The notes: generated by a model not told the origin, from the sequence alone. A stretch of 64,000 bases of DNA from Terasakiella magnetica (GCA_902729415.1 CACVCF010000013.1:62001-126000); one strand, 5' to 3'. Shown: positions 46,658 to 56,183, numbered from the stretch's first letter. Made by a program: numbers and translations.

Positions 46658-47351
46658 GGATAGCGGATCTTTCGGAAACGAGAAAAGCCGGGGCAGGATA
46701 CCCTATCCGCGCCGGACGATCTTGCGATATGGAGCGGGGCTGGCGCTTTTCAATGTCATGGGGGGAAAAGCCATGGCCGCATCCGCCCGCATCCTGGCCT
46801 TGGGCGATTCGCTGACCGCCGGATTCGGTCTGGCCGCCAATGCCGCATTTCCGGTACGGCTGGAAAAGGCGCTGCAGGCCGAAGGCCGCGACGTGACCCT
46901 GATCAATGGCGGGGTGTCGGGCGACACCACCGCCGGCGGGCTGGCACGGCTGGACTGGGCGCTGGCCGCCAAGCCTCAGATGGTCATCCTCGAACTGGGG
47001 GCCAATGACGCCTTGCGCGGCCTTAATCCCAAGGTCACCCACGCCAATCTCGACGCCATCTTGAAGCGCCTGACCACCGACGGCATCGGGGTGCTGCTGG
47101 CCGGAATGCTGGCGCCGCCTAATATGGGCCGCACCTTCCAGGACGAGTTCAAGGCGGTCTATGACCAGCTGGCCACCCGCTACGACGTGGTATTCTACCC
47201 CTTCTTTCTCGATGGCGTGGCGGGCGATGCCCGCCTCGTCCAGTCCGACGGCCTGCATCCCACCGCCGCCGGGGTGGACGTGCTGGTATCGCACATTCTT
47301 CCGGCGGTCCGCACTCTGCTGGACCGGCATGCCAAGGGAGGCGGACGATGA
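46656..47351 (+). CDS. tesA: Multifunctional esterase/thioesterase TesA (SGNH family)
   Basis: 231 residues from the ATG at 46656, with AAGAGG eight bases upstream. SGNH hydrolase: nucleophile Ser52 in ALGDSLTAGFGL, Gly in NGGVSGD, Asn117 in GAND, and Asp/His in SDGLHPTAAG. The N-terminus has a basic PRR followed by TILRYGAGLALFNVMG, a possible twin-arginine signal, so the enzyme is probably periplasmic. Hydrolyses acyl esters and thioesters. Coupled to the FIST gene by ATGA. Confidence 0.9.
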   Translation: MDSGSFGNEKSRGRIPYPRRTILRYGAGLALFNVMGGKAMAASARILALGDSLTAGFGLAANAAFPVRLEKALQAEGRDVTLINGGVSGDTTAGGLARLDWALAAKPQMVILELGANDALRGLNPKVTHANLDAILKRLTTDGIGVLLAGMLAPPNMGRTFQDEFKAVYDQLATRYDVVFYPFFLDGVAGDARLVQSDGLHPTAAGVDVLVSHILPAVRTLLDRHAKGGGR

Positions 47352-48451
47352 CGGCCTCTCCCCCCTTCACCCTGGCCCACACCCAGGCCGAGCACTGGGG
47401 ATCGGCGGCCAAGATCTGCCTGGAAGGGCTGGGTGATGCGGTCAAGGGCGCCAATCTGGGCATCCTCTACGCCAGCGAGTCCTTCAGCCCCAATCTGTCG
47501 AGCATCCTCACCTTCCTGCGCGAGACCACCCATATCGCTCATTGGGTCGGCGGCGCGGTGCCGGGAATCTGCGCCGGGGCCACGGAATACCGGGCCGGGG
47601 GCGCGCTGGCGGTGATGGTCGGCCATCTGCCCGAGGCACAGCTTCATGTCTTCAGCGAGGATGCAGGCGATTGGGCGGCACGGCACGGCTCCTGCGTCGC
47701 TCTGGTCCATGGCGATCCTCGCGCACCGCAGCTTCCCGGCCTGCTGGATCAATTGGGCCGCGCCGCCTTTCTGGTGGGCGGATTGATGTCGGTCAGCGGC
47801 CCCCCGGCCCAGATCGCCGACAGTGTCGCCACCAGCGGATTGTCGGGCGTGGTGTTGGGCCCGGAGATCGAGGCTCTGACCGGCATGACCCAGGGCTGTT
47901 CGCCCATCGGCCCGGCTCACACCATCACCGAGCTGTGGGACGGCGTCATCATGGCCCTGGACGGCCGCCCGGCACTGGAGGTGCTGCGGGGCGAGGTCGG
48001 CGAGCTGCTGGCCCGCGATCTGCGGCGTATCGCCGGATACATCCATGTGGCTATACCGGTGGAAGGCTCGGATCAGGCCGATTACCGGGTGCGGTCGCTG
48101 ATCGGCATCGATCCCAACCACGGCTGGCTGGCCATCGGCGACACCCTGACCGAGGGCGACCGCCTGATCTTCGTCCGCCGCGACGCCAATGCCGCCCGCG
48201 CCGATCTCAAGCGCATGCTGGCCGAGATCAAAGTGCGCCTAGGTCCGCGTCCGATCCGGGCCGGGTTCTACGTCTCTTGCGCCGCGCGCGGTCAGCACAT
48301 GTTCGGTGCCCCCGGAATCGAGCCCGCCTTAATTCACGACGCGTTAGGCGACTTTCCCCTGATCGGTTTCTTCGCCAACGGCGAAATCTGCCGCGACAAT
48401 CTCTATGGCTTTACCGGAGTGCTGACGCTCCTGCCGGGAGAGACGGGGTGA
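47348..48451 (+). CDS. FIST domain sensor protein
   Basis: 367 residues made of FIST_N (about 30-215) and FIST_C (about 220-355); recognisable pieces are GAVPGICAGATEY and the end FFANGEICRDNLYGFTGVL. FIST proteins are thought to bind small ligands, perhaps amino acids, as sensory modules. Here there is no attached output domain, so it may act through a partner. Overlapped by tesA upstream and thpR downstream. Confidence 0.87.
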   Translation: MTASPPFTLAHTQAEHWGSAAKICLEGLGDAVKGANLGILYASESFSPNLSSILTFLRETTHIAHWVGGAVPGICAGATEYRAGGALAVMVGHLPEAQLHVFSEDAGDWAARHGSCVALVHGDPRAPQLPGLLDQLGRAAFLVGGLMSVSGPPAQIADSVATSGLSGVVLGPEIEALTGMTQGCSPIGPAHTITELWDGVIMALDGRPALEVLRGEVGELLARDLRRIAGYIHVAIPVEGSDQADYRVRSLIGIDPNHGWLAIGDTLTEGDRLIFVRRDANAARADLKRMLAEIKVRLGPRPIRAGFYVSCAARGQHMFGAPGIEPALIHDALGDFPLIGFFANGEICRDNLYGFTGVLTLLPGETG

Positions 48452-49011
48452 TTCGCCTGTTCGTCGGACTGGAGCTGCCGCCGGATCTGGCAGGGCGGCT
48501 GAGCGCGCTTGGGTTCGGCCTGCCCGGCGCCCATTGGGTGGCGGCGCGCAATCTGCATCTGACGCTGCGCTTCATCGGCGAGGTCAATGAAGGTGTGGCC
48601 GAAGACATCGACGCCGCCCTGACCGCCGTCACCACCCCCGCCTTTCCCCTCACCCTCGACGGACTGGGGCTGTTCGGCGACCGCCGCCGCGCCCACACCC
48701 TGTGGGCGGGGGTCGAACACAGCGAAGCATTGACCCGGTTGCAGCACCGCATCGAAGCGGCGGTGACCGGCACCGGCCAGCCACCCGAGCCGCGGAGGTT
48801 CAGCCCCCACATCTCCTTGGCCCGGATCAAGGAGACTCCGCCTACCCGCATCCAGGACTTCATCGCCGCCACCGGCAGGCTGCGGCAAACCTTGACGGTG
48901 GAAAGCTTCGCCCTGTTCCGCAGCACCCTGACGCGCAATGGGGCGGAATACGATGTGCTTGAACGCTATGGCTTGTCCGCAACCGATGATCTCAGTATCT
49001 TGGGGGCATGA
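48448..49011 (+). CDS. thpR: RNA 2',3'-cyclic phosphodiesterase
   Basis: 187 residues from a GTG overlapping the FIST stop (GTGA). 2H phosphoesterase with both catalytic tetrapeptides, HLTL (37-40) and HISL (121-124), about 80 residues apart as expected. Opens 2',3'-cyclic phosphates at RNA ends to 2'-phosphates. The start fits IRLFVGLELP, the usual N-terminus of the family. Confidence 0.92.
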   Translation: MIRLFVGLELPPDLAGRLSALGFGLPGAHWVAARNLHLTLRFIGEVNEGVAEDIDAALTAVTTPAFPLTLDGLGLFGDRRRAHTLWAGVEHSEALTRLQHRIEAAVTGTGQPPEPRRFSPHISLARIKETPPTRIQDFIAATGRLRQTLTVESFALFRSTLTRNGAEYDVLERYGLSATDDLSILGA

Positions 49012-49550
49012 ACCTGCGACTTCCCCGCCTATTGGCTTTGATGATCACCGCCCTGGTCGTGGCCGGATGTTCGCGCGGCACCATGCTGCCCGCCAATTCG
49101 GCCCAGTCATCACCGGATCAGCAACCTAATTTCCAACTGGTCACCGATATCCCCATCCCGGCGGGGGCGACCATGGATAACGACCGCTCGTTAATCCTGT
49201 CGGACCGCGACCGCTGGACCGGCCGGGTGGTAATGACCCTGGGCAATTCCGCCAATGAGGTCACCTCGTTCTATCAGGTGCAGATGCCAAATTTCGGCTG
49301 GCAGCCGATGATGAGCGTCACCGCCGAGACCAGCATCTTGACCTATCTGCGCGGCGACCGCGCCGCCACGGTCCAGATCGAGCGCCGCACCGTTTACGGC
49401 ACCACGGTCTCGGTTACGGTTGCGCCCAAGCAAAGCGATGCGCCGTCCGGGAGCTATTCGGGCGGATCATCCGCCATGGAGGCCGCGCCGCGCCCGGCAC
49501 CATCCGAGCGGGTCCGCTCGGAACAATTGCCACCGCCCAGCCGCCGCTAG
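49008..49550 (+). CDS. Hypothetical lipoprotein
   Basis: 180 residues. Lipoprotein signal with lipobox VAGC (Cys24 in LVVAGCSRG). The mature part contains a region like small outer-membrane lipoproteins (DIPIPAGATMDNDRSLIL, VTSFYQVQMPNFGWQPMM) and a low-complexity Pro/Ser tail. No function known to me. Last gene of the tesA-FIST-thpR-lipoprotein unit; the ATG overlaps the previous stop. Confidence 0.75.
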   Translation: MNLRLPRLLALMITALVVAGCSRGTMLPANSAQSSPDQQPNFQLVTDIPIPAGATMDNDRSLILSDRDRWTGRVVMTLGNSANEVTSFYQVQMPNFGWQPMMSVTAETSILTYLRGDRAATVQIERRTVYGTTVSVTVAPKQSDAPSGSYSGGSSAMEAAPRPAPSERVRSEQLPPPSRR

Positions 49551-49657
49551 GGCCGGACGCCTTAAGGCTGAATCGCCCTGCTTTTCGCTGAAAAGCCGAA
49601 TCTGTCTCCAGCCGATACGGCAGAGGATCAAAAACGGACCAGCACCGACAAAGCGGT

Positions 49658-49897
49658 TCAGCGCAGGCGCAGACGAACTTCGTTGATCAGTGATTGCAGC
49701 GAGGCTTTGGCAACACCGTCGCGGTCCATCAGACTGCAGACTACGGGATCGTTCATAACCTCGTCCAGCGACGGTTCGGCATTGCCGACGAAGAACGCCC
49801 CCGCCCGCAGCATATGGGTGCCGTACAACGAGCCGCCACGGGCAAGGCCACGCGCTTCCACCCGAGTGGGGATGGGGTTCAATGCGACTGGAGCCAT
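49658..49897 (-). CDS. Small hypothetical protein
   Basis: 79 residues from the ATG at 49897, preceded by GGAGAGGGGGG. No known domain. It has a Gly-rich first half and a helical second half (SLDEVMNDPVVCSLMDRDGVAK). The AT-rich 174-base region upstream, shared with the divergent EamA gene, supports a real promoter. May be lineage-specific. Confidence 0.55.
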   Translation of the reverse strand: MAPVALNPIPTRVEARGLARGGSLYGTHMLRAGAFFVGNAEPSLDEVMNDPVVCSLMDRDGVAKASLQSLINEVRLRLR

Positions 49898-50071
49898 GCG
49901 ACCCCCCTCTCCGTTTGTGTGAGCCTGCCATGACAATACAACATAAGCGTTTTTATTGACAGATTTCGTTTGAAAACAATTTATGAATGTTTGCTGACAT
50001 ATTGCGTCAAACTCACACTATTGTGCAGCGCAACAAGTAATCACCCATCACAATCCTAGGATTTCCTGCCC

Positions 50072-50974
50072 GTGTCAGCCCCCCATCGTTCACAGCATTC
50101 ACATGCAGTCTTGACGGGGATCGCGGCGATGTTGGCCGCGACGACCTTGTTCGCCGGGATGGATGCGGTCGTCAAACTCTTGATGGTGGACTATTCACTC
50201 GCCCAGGTTCTGGTTTTCCGGGCACTCTTCGGCCTGCTGCCCCTCGTTCCTTTGCTGCACCGGGCCGGAATGGGGGTTTTGTTTAGCGGCAAGCCCTGGT
50301 TTCACTTGATCCGCTCCCTGTTGGGGCTGGCGGCGGTGGGGTGCTTTTTCCTGTCGTTCAGGACTCTTCCCCTGGCCAATGTCACCGCCATCGGGTTTGC
50401 CGCACCGCTGCTGGTGGCTTTATTTTCCGTCGTGATCCTGAAGGAAAAGGTCGAGCCGCTGGGCTGGCTGATCCTGGTGGTCGGATTTGTCACCATCGTC
50501 GGCATGGTCGGCCCCGGCGGGTGGGAGGACGGCGATTGGGCCGAAGGCAGCGCCGCGGCCCTGACCGGCACCGTGCTCTATGCCGGGGTGATCGTGCTGA
50601 TGCGCGGCATGGGACAGAACGAATCACCCATCGCGACCGTATTCTGGTTCTCGATGACCACCACGGTAGTAATGGGCAGCACCCTGCCTTGGGTGTGGCA
50701 CTCGCCTGGCTGGGGTGATCTGGCGCTGTTCGCCGCCGCCGGACTTCTGGGCGGGACCGGGCAGCTTCTGATGGCTCAGGCCCTGCGCCTGGCTCCGGCC
50801 TCGGTGGTGGTGCCGTTCGATTACTTCCATATCGTGGTTTCGGCGAGCCTGGGCTGGGCGATCTTTTCCGACATCCCCACCCTTCGCACCGCGGTGGGGG
50901 CGGGGGTGCTGATCGTCTGCGGCCTTGCCTTACTGCACCGCCAAAGGCGGGGGCGGCGCGCGTCCGGCGTTTGA
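50072..50974 (+). CDS. EamA/DMT-family transporter
   Basis: 300 residues from a GTG. Ten hydrophobic segments in two EamA repeats, typical of drug/metabolite exporters of the RhaT/YdcZ class. Substrate not predictable. The 174 bases before it are AT-rich and include TTGACA at 49958-49963 but no strong -10. It is separated from tsaE by 29 bases and may drive that operon. Confidence 0.87.
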   Translation: MSAPHRSQHSHAVLTGIAAMLAATTLFAGMDAVVKLLMVDYSLAQVLVFRALFGLLPLVPLLHRAGMGVLFSGKPWFHLIRSLLGLAAVGCFFLSFRTLPLANVTAIGFAAPLLVALFSVVILKEKVEPLGWLILVVGFVTIVGMVGPGGWEDGDWAEGSAAALTGTVLYAGVIVLMRGMGQNESPIATVFWFSMTTTVVMGSTLPWVWHSPGWGDLALFAAAGLLGGTGQLLMAQALRLAPASVVVPFDYFHIVVSASLGWAIFSDIPTLRTAVGAGVLIVCGLALLHRQRRGRRASGV

Positions 50975-51003
50975 GGGGGCATCGGTCAATATGCTACAAC
51001 CCC

Positions 51004-51477
51004 ATGATGACCAGCATCGCCCTCACCCTTGATCTCACCGACGAAGCCGCCACCCGCAGCCTGGGAGAAACCCTGGCGGGCATGGCGCGGGCGGGAGACG
51101 TCATCGCCCTGTCGGGAACCCTTGGCACCGGCAAGAGCACCCTGGCCCGCGCCTTCATCCGCTTTCTGACCACGCCCGACGAGGACGTGCCCAGCCCCAC
51201 CTTCACCCTGGTGCAGATCTATGACACCGAGGCCGGGACGGTGTGGCATTTCGACCTCTACCGCCTGGAAAAGCCCGACGACGCCTTGGAGCTGGGGCTT
51301 GATGACGCCTTTGCCGACGGGATCAGCCTGATGGAGTGGCCGGACCGGCTGGGGCCGCTGCTGCCGCGCCGACGTCTGGACGTGACCCTGGCGGCGGGCG
51401 ATACTGAGACCAGCCGCAAAGCCACCCTCACCGCCCGGGGCGCCTGGGCCGACCGCTTGGGAGAGTTGATGCCATGA
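51004..51477 (+). CDS. tsaE: tRNA threonylcarbamoyladenosine ATPase TsaE
   Basis: 157 residues; ATG at 51004 or 51007. P-loop GTLGTGKST (38-46) and the TsaE block VPSPTFTLVQIYD...WHFDLYRLE. Works with TsaB, TsaC and TsaD to make t6A37 in tRNA. First of four overlapping genes (ATGA into amgK). Confidence 0.94.
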   Translation: MMTSIALTLDLTDEAATRSLGETLAGMARAGDVIALSGTLGTGKSTLARAFIRFLTTPDEDVPSPTFTLVQIYDTEAGTVWHFDLYRLEKPDDALELGLDDAFADGISLMEWPDRLGPLLPRRRLDVTLAAGDTETSRKATLTARGAWADRLGELMP

Positions 51478-52469
51478 CGACGCAGCGTGAGGCGCTGATC
51501 CGCGCGTTCCTGGATGCCGCCGGTTGGGGCGCCGCCCGGCGCGGCCGTCTGGCCGGCGACGCCAGCTTCCGCCATTACGACCGCCTGCTGCTGGCGGGAC
51601 GCCCCGCCGTACTGATGGACGCGCCACCGCCCCAAGAGGATGTGCGGCCCTTCGTGCGCATCGCCCGTCATCTGGCGGCACTGGAGCTGTCGGCGCCACG
51701 CCTGCTGGCGGTGGACGAGGAGAACGGCCTGCTGCTGCTGGAAGATCTCGGTGACGGCACCTATACCCGGCTGCTGGCCGAGGGCCATGACGAGGCGGCG
51801 CTGTACGGCCTGGCCACCGATGTCCTGGCCGCAATCGCCGCCCACCCCGATGCGCTCTGCCACGGGGTGCCGCCCTATGACGACCCGCGGCTGCTGACCG
51901 AAGCCAATCTACTGCCCCAATGGTACATGCCCGCCCTGTTGGGCCAGGGCACCGACCCGCAGGTCCAAGCAGAGTATGAAGCGATCTGGCGCCGCCTGTT
52001 CCCCATCGCCCGCATGGTGCCCGAGACCCTGGTGCTGCGCGATTTTCATGTCGATAACCTGATGCTGCTGGACCGCCCCGGCCTTGCCGCCTGCGGTCTG
52101 CTGGACTTCCAAGACGCAGTGGCTGGACCGGCCACCTACGATCTGATGTCGCTGTTGGAAGACGCCCGACGCGATATCGACCCGGTGCTGATCGAACGCA
52201 TGAAACAGCGCTGGCTGGCCCGCTTTCCCGCCATCGACCGCGCTGTATTCGAAGCCTCGTGGGCCGTGATGGCGGCCCAGCGCCACGCCAAGGTCATCGG
52301 CATCTTTACCCGGCTGTGCCAGCGCGACGGCAAGCCCGGCTATCTGATCCATATTCCCCGTGTCTGGCGCTTGCTGGAAGCGGCCTTGGCCCATCCCGTC
52401 CTGGCCGAGCTGCGGGTCTGGCTCGACCGCCATATCCCCAAGGCCAGCCGGGGAGTGCCCACCCCATGA
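51474..52469 (+). CDS. amgK: N-acetylmuramate/N-acetylglucosamine anomeric kinase AmgK
   Basis: 331 residues. Aminoglycoside-phosphotransferase-like fold with catalytic Asp190 region LRDFHVDNLMLLD (188-200) and metal-binding Asp211 in GLLDFQDAVAGP. AmgK phosphorylates MurNAc and GlcNAc at C1 for cell-wall recycling. The call is supported by the overlapping murU partner gene. Cytosolic. Confidence 0.9.
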   Translation: MTTQREALIRAFLDAAGWGAARRGRLAGDASFRHYDRLLLAGRPAVLMDAPPPQEDVRPFVRIARHLAALELSAPRLLAVDEENGLLLLEDLGDGTYTRLLAEGHDEAALYGLATDVLAAIAAHPDALCHGVPPYDDPRLLTEANLLPQWYMPALLGQGTDPQVQAEYEAIWRRLFPIARMVPETLVLRDFHVDNLMLLDRPGLAACGLLDFQDAVAGPATYDLMSLLEDARRDIDPVLIERMKQRWLARFPAIDRAVFEASWAVMAAQRHAKVIGIFTRLCQRDGKPGYLIHIPRVWRLLEAALAHPVLAELRVWLDRHIPKASRGVPTP

Positions 52470-53176
52470 TGCCGTCTTGCGCCATGGTGCTGGCCGCCGG
52501 TCTGGGGCTGCGGATGCGGCCCATCACGCTGACCACGCCCAAACCGCTGGTTACGGTAGCGGGACGCACCATGCTGGACCGGGCCATGGACCACCTCACC
52601 CACGTCGGGGTGACGGAGATGGTGGTCAACACCCACTGGCTGGCCGAGCGCATCACCGACCACCTGGCCGGGCGGCCCGGCATCACATTGTCCCATGAAG
52701 ACGTATTGCTGGAAACCGGCGGCGGCGTCGCCAAGGCCCTGAAATGGCTGGGACAGGCCCCCTTCTTCGTGGTCAACAGCGACATCATCTGGACCGACGG
52801 CGCCCACCCGGCGCTGGACCGTCTGGCCCAGGCCTGGGACGACGGGCGCATGGACGCGCTATTGCTGATGCAGCCCACCGCCCACGCCGTAGGCTATGAG
52901 GGCAAGGGCGATTTCTTCCTTGACCCGGCGGGAATTCCCCGCCGCCGCCGCGATCCCGAAGTGGCGCCGCTGCTTTTTTCCGGGGTTCAGATCCTGCATC
53001 CCCGGCTGTTCCAGGGTGCTCCCCTGGGCAAGTTCTCGCTCAACCTGCTCTATGACCGGGCGTTGGACCAGGGCCGCCTGTTCGGCCTTGTCCATGACGG
53101 CAACTGGTACCATGTAGGCACCCCCGAAGCCCTGCCCGAGGTCGAGACCCTGCTGAGGAAAGCGGAGATCCGGTGA
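52466..53176 (+). CDS. murU: N-acetylmuramate-1-phosphate uridylyltransferase MurU
   Basis: 236 residues from the ATG overlapping the amgK stop. Nucleotidyltransferase motif LAAGLGLRMRPITLTTPKPLV near the N-terminus and FFVVNSDIIW with the metal-binding Asp. With AmgK it makes UDP-MurNAc by the recycling route that bypasses MurA and confers fosfomycin tolerance in organisms that have it. A GTGA overlap leads into addB. Confidence 0.92.
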   Translation: MMPSCAMVLAAGLGLRMRPITLTTPKPLVTVAGRTMLDRAMDHLTHVGVTEMVVNTHWLAERITDHLAGRPGITLSHEDVLLETGGGVAKALKWLGQAPFFVVNSDIIWTDGAHPALDRLAQAWDDGRMDALLLMQPTAHAVGYEGKGDFFLDPAGIPRRRRDPEVAPLLFSGVQILHPRLFQGAPLGKFSLNLLYDRALDQGRLFGLVHDGNWYHVGTPEALPEVETLLRKAEIR

Positions 53177-56088
53177 CAGCCCTCTTCACCATCCCGCCGG
53201 GACTGCCCTTCGTCGATACGCTGGCCGCGTTCCTGCTGGACAAGGCCGGGGGTAACCCGCTGGCCCTGGCGGAGATGGAGGTGCTGCTGCCGACGCGCCG
53301 CGCCTGCCGGGCGCTGTCGGAGGCCTTCCTGCGGCTGTCGGACGGGCGGCCGCTGCTGCTGCCCCGGCTGAAACCGCTGGGCGACATGGATGAGGAGGAA
53401 CTGGAGCTTGCCGCCGCTGATCCCCTCGACCTCCCCCCCGCCATCGCCCCCCTGGAACGCCGCCTGATCCTGGCGCGGCTGATCCTGGCGCGGCCCACCG
53501 GCCCCAGGCCTTCACCCGATCAGGCCGCACGGCTGGCGGAGGAGTTGGGCAAGCTGCTGGACGCGGTGCAGTCCGAACGGCTGAACTTCGCCGGTCTCGC
53601 CCGGCTGGTGCCCGAGGATTACGCCGACCACTGGCAGCTGACGCTTGATTTCCTGCGTATCCTCACCGAGGCATGGCCCGCCATCCTGGCCGACCGCGGC
53701 GCCCTGGACGGCGAGGACCGCCTCAACCGGGTGATGGCGGCCCAAATCACGGCATGGCAGGCCTGCCCCCCCGCCTTTCCGGTAATCGCCGCCGGTTCCA
53801 CCGGCTCACGCCCAGCCACCGCCGACCTGCTGGCCGCCGTGGCGGGCCTGCCCCAAGGCATGGTGGTGCTGCCTGGCCTTGACCAGAATGTGGACGAGGC
53901 ATCGTGGGCCGCCCTCGACCCCGCCCACCCCCAATTCGGCCTCAAGGCTCTGCTGACCCGGCTGGGAGCCGAGCGCCAGGCGGTAAGACCGTTGACCGCC
54001 GCTCCCGATCCCCGCACCGGACGCGTCAAACTGCTGGCCGAGGCCTTGCGTCCCGCCGCCACCTGCGAGGCATGGCGCGATCTGCCGTCGGTGCCGCCCG
54101 AGACCATGGACGGCGTCACCCGCCTCGACGCCCCCGGCCTGCGCGAGGAGGCAGGGGCCATCGCCCTGATGCTGCGCCGCGCTCTGACCTTGGACGGCCA
54201 TACCGCCGCCCTGGTCACCCCCGACCGGGCCTTGGCGCGGCGGGTGGCGGGTGAATTAGAGCGCTGGGGCATCCGCATCGACGATTCCGCCGGCCGCTCC
54301 CTGGGGCTGACCGAGCCGGGGGCCTTCCTGCGCCTGACGGCGCGCATGGTGGCCGACAACTTTGCGCCCCACGCCACCCTGGCCTGTCTCAAGCATCCCC
54401 TGGCGGCGGGCGGCATGGCCGAGTCCGCCTTCCGCGCCTTTGCCCGGCGGCTGGAGCTCAAGGCCCTGCGCGGCCCCCGTCCCGCCCCCGGCGTGGCGGG
54501 TTTGAAGGCAGCGGTAAAAGACCCGATCCTGGTGGCGCGGCTGACCGATCTGGAAGAGCTGGCCGCCGTCTTCGCCCGGCTGCTGGCCTCGGCCGAGGCG
54601 CCACTGGCCGATCTGGTCCGCACCCATATGGAATTCGCCGAAACCCTGGCCGCCGACGACCGCCTGCCGGGAGCGGCGCGGCTGTGGCGGGGCGAGGCCG
54701 GCGAAACCGCCGCCCGCTTCGCCGCCGAACTGGCCAGGGCCGCCCCCATTCTCGGCACCATCCCCGGCGGCTGCTATCCGGCGCTGTTCGAGGAACTGCT
54801 GAACGGCCAAGTGATGCGCTCGGCCTGGGACCATCATCCCCGCCTGCATATCTGGGGACCGCTGGAAGCCCGGCTTCAACATGCCGATCTGCTGATCCTG
54901 GGGGGCTTGAACGAGGGCACGTGGCCCGCCGCCGCCGAGGCCGATCCATGGATGAGCCGCCCCATGCGCGACGCCTTCGGCCTGCCACCGCCCGAACGCC
55001 GGATCGGCCTGTCGGCCCATGATTTCGCCCAAGCCTTTGCCGCGCCCCAGGTGGTGCTGACCCGCTCGATCCGGGTGGAGGGCACGCCGACGGTGCCGTC
55101 GCGCTGGCTAATGCGGCTTGACGCGGTCATGGGTGGCAGCGGCCTGGCCTTCGACGCCGACGAATCCTCGCAATGGCTGGAATGGCACGGGTTGCTCGAC
55201 CGCCCGGAGCGCTGGGTGCGGCCCCAGCCGCCCGCGCCCTGCCCGCCACTGGCGGCACGGCCCCGCCGTCTGTCGGTCACCGAGATCGAAACCTGGATGC
55301 GCGACCCCTATGCGGTTTACGCCCGTCGGGTGCTGGGGCTGGAAGCCTTGAAGCCCATCGACGCCGATGCCAGCGCCGCTGATTACGGCAGCATGGTTCA
55401 TGACGCTCTGGACCGCTTTCTCAAGGCCTATCCCCAGGATCTGCCCGCCGATGCCGAAACCCGGCTGCTGGCCATCGGTCAGGAGGTCTTCGCCGAGGCG
55501 GTGGCCTCGCCCTCGGTCTGGGCCTTCTGGTGGCCGCGCTTTGTCGCCATCGCCCGTTGGGTGGCGGCCAAGGAGCACGAGCGCCGCCCGCTGATCCGCG
55601 CCATCGCCGCCGAGTGCCGTGGCGAGCTGACCATCGACGCCCCCGGCGGCGCCTTCACCCTGATCGCCAAGGCCGACCGTCTGGACCTGATGAAGGATGG
55701 CACCCTGGCCCTGATCGATTACAAGACCGGCCAGCCGCCCAGCGCCCGGGAAGTGGCCGCCGGATACGCGCCGCAATTGCCGCTGGAGGCCGCCATCGCC
55801 CGCCACGGCGGCTTTGCCGCCATGACCGCCGCCGAGCCGTCGCGGCTGCTGTACTGGCGTCTGAAAGGTGGTGCGACGGGTGGCGAAGAACGCAGCGCCG
55901 GTGACGACGCCGCCCGCCTCGCTTCGGAATCGCTGGAGGGGCTGAAAAGCCTGATCGCCGTGTTCGACGATCCCGCCACCCCCTATGCCGCCCGCCCCCA
56001 CCCCGAACACGCGCCCAAATATTCCGACTATCTCCATCTGGCCCGCGTCCGCGAATGGGCCAGCGGGGAGGATAGCGACGAAGGATAG
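53173..56088 (+). CDS. addB: AddB subunit of the AddAB helicase-nuclease
   Basis: 971 residues from a GTG overlapping the murU stop. N-terminal inactivated helicase part (LPTRRACRALSEAFLRLSDG), central LGGLNEGTWPAAAEADPWMSRPMR, and C-terminal PD-(D/E)xK nuclease with LIDYKTGQPP and YAPQLPLEAAIA. AddAB resects double-strand breaks for RecA. In most alphaproteobacteria addA follows addB directly; here addB is followed by a terminator and the minus-strand lactate permease gene. Confidence 0.93.
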   Translation: MTALFTIPPGLPFVDTLAAFLLDKAGGNPLALAEMEVLLPTRRACRALSEAFLRLSDGRPLLLPRLKPLGDMDEEELELAAADPLDLPPAIAPLERRLILARLILARPTGPRPSPDQAARLAEELGKLLDAVQSERLNFAGLARLVPEDYADHWQLTLDFLRILTEAWPAILADRGALDGEDRLNRVMAAQITAWQACPPAFPVIAAGSTGSRPATADLLAAVAGLPQGMVVLPGLDQNVDEASWAALDPAHPQFGLKALLTRLGAERQAVRPLTAAPDPRTGRVKLLAEALRPAATCEAWRDLPSVPPETMDGVTRLDAPGLREEAGAIALMLRRALTLDGHTAALVTPDRALARRVAGELERWGIRIDDSAGRSLGLTEPGAFLRLTARMVADNFAPHATLACLKHPLAAGGMAESAFRAFARRLELKALRGPRPAPGVAGLKAAVKDPILVARLTDLEELAAVFARLLASAEAPLADLVRTHMEFAETLAADDRLPGAARLWRGEAGETAARFAAELARAAPILGTIPGGCYPALFEELLNGQVMRSAWDHHPRLHIWGPLEARLQHADLLILGGLNEGTWPAAAEADPWMSRPMRDAFGLPPPERRIGLSAHDFAQAFAAPQVVLTRSIRVEGTPTVPSRWLMRLDAVMGGSGLAFDADESSQWLEWHGLLDRPERWVRPQPPAPCPPLAARPRRLSVTEIETWMRDPYAVYARRVLGLEALKPIDADASAADYGSMVHDALDRFLKAYPQDLPADAETRLLAIGQEVFAEAVASPSVWAFWWPRFVAIARWVAAKEHERRPLIRAIAAECRGELTIDAPGGAFTLIAKADRLDLMKDGTLALIDYKTGQPPSAREVAAGYAPQLPLEAAIARHGGFAAMTAAEPSRLLYWRLKGGATGGEERSAGDDAARLASESLEGLKSLIAVFDDPATPYAARPHPEHAPKYSDYLHLARVREWASGEDSDEG

Positions 56089-56120
56089 GCTCGCGCCCGG
56101 CACAAAGATCCAATCACCAC

Positions 56121-56156
56121 AAAAAAACCCGGACGGTTTTACCGTCCGGGTCAGTT
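56121..56156. terminator. Bidirectional terminator between addB and lactate permease
   Basis: ACCCGGACGGT / ACCGTCCGGGT (56127-56137 and 56141-56151), eleven pairs with a TTT loop. AAAAAAA on its left gives a good U-run for the minus-strand permease transcript; the plus side is followed by CAGTTTATC. Confidence 0.88.
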
Positions 56157-56183
56157 TATCCTGCATCAGGGGATGCGGGAGGG

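Noticed and set aside
50014..50027. CACACTATTGTGCA upstream of the EamA transporter gene, 11 of 14 bases like the box palindrome
   Set aside because: One TGCA half site is lost and there is no functional link to benzoate; it could be chance. Worth including in a genome-wide motif scan.
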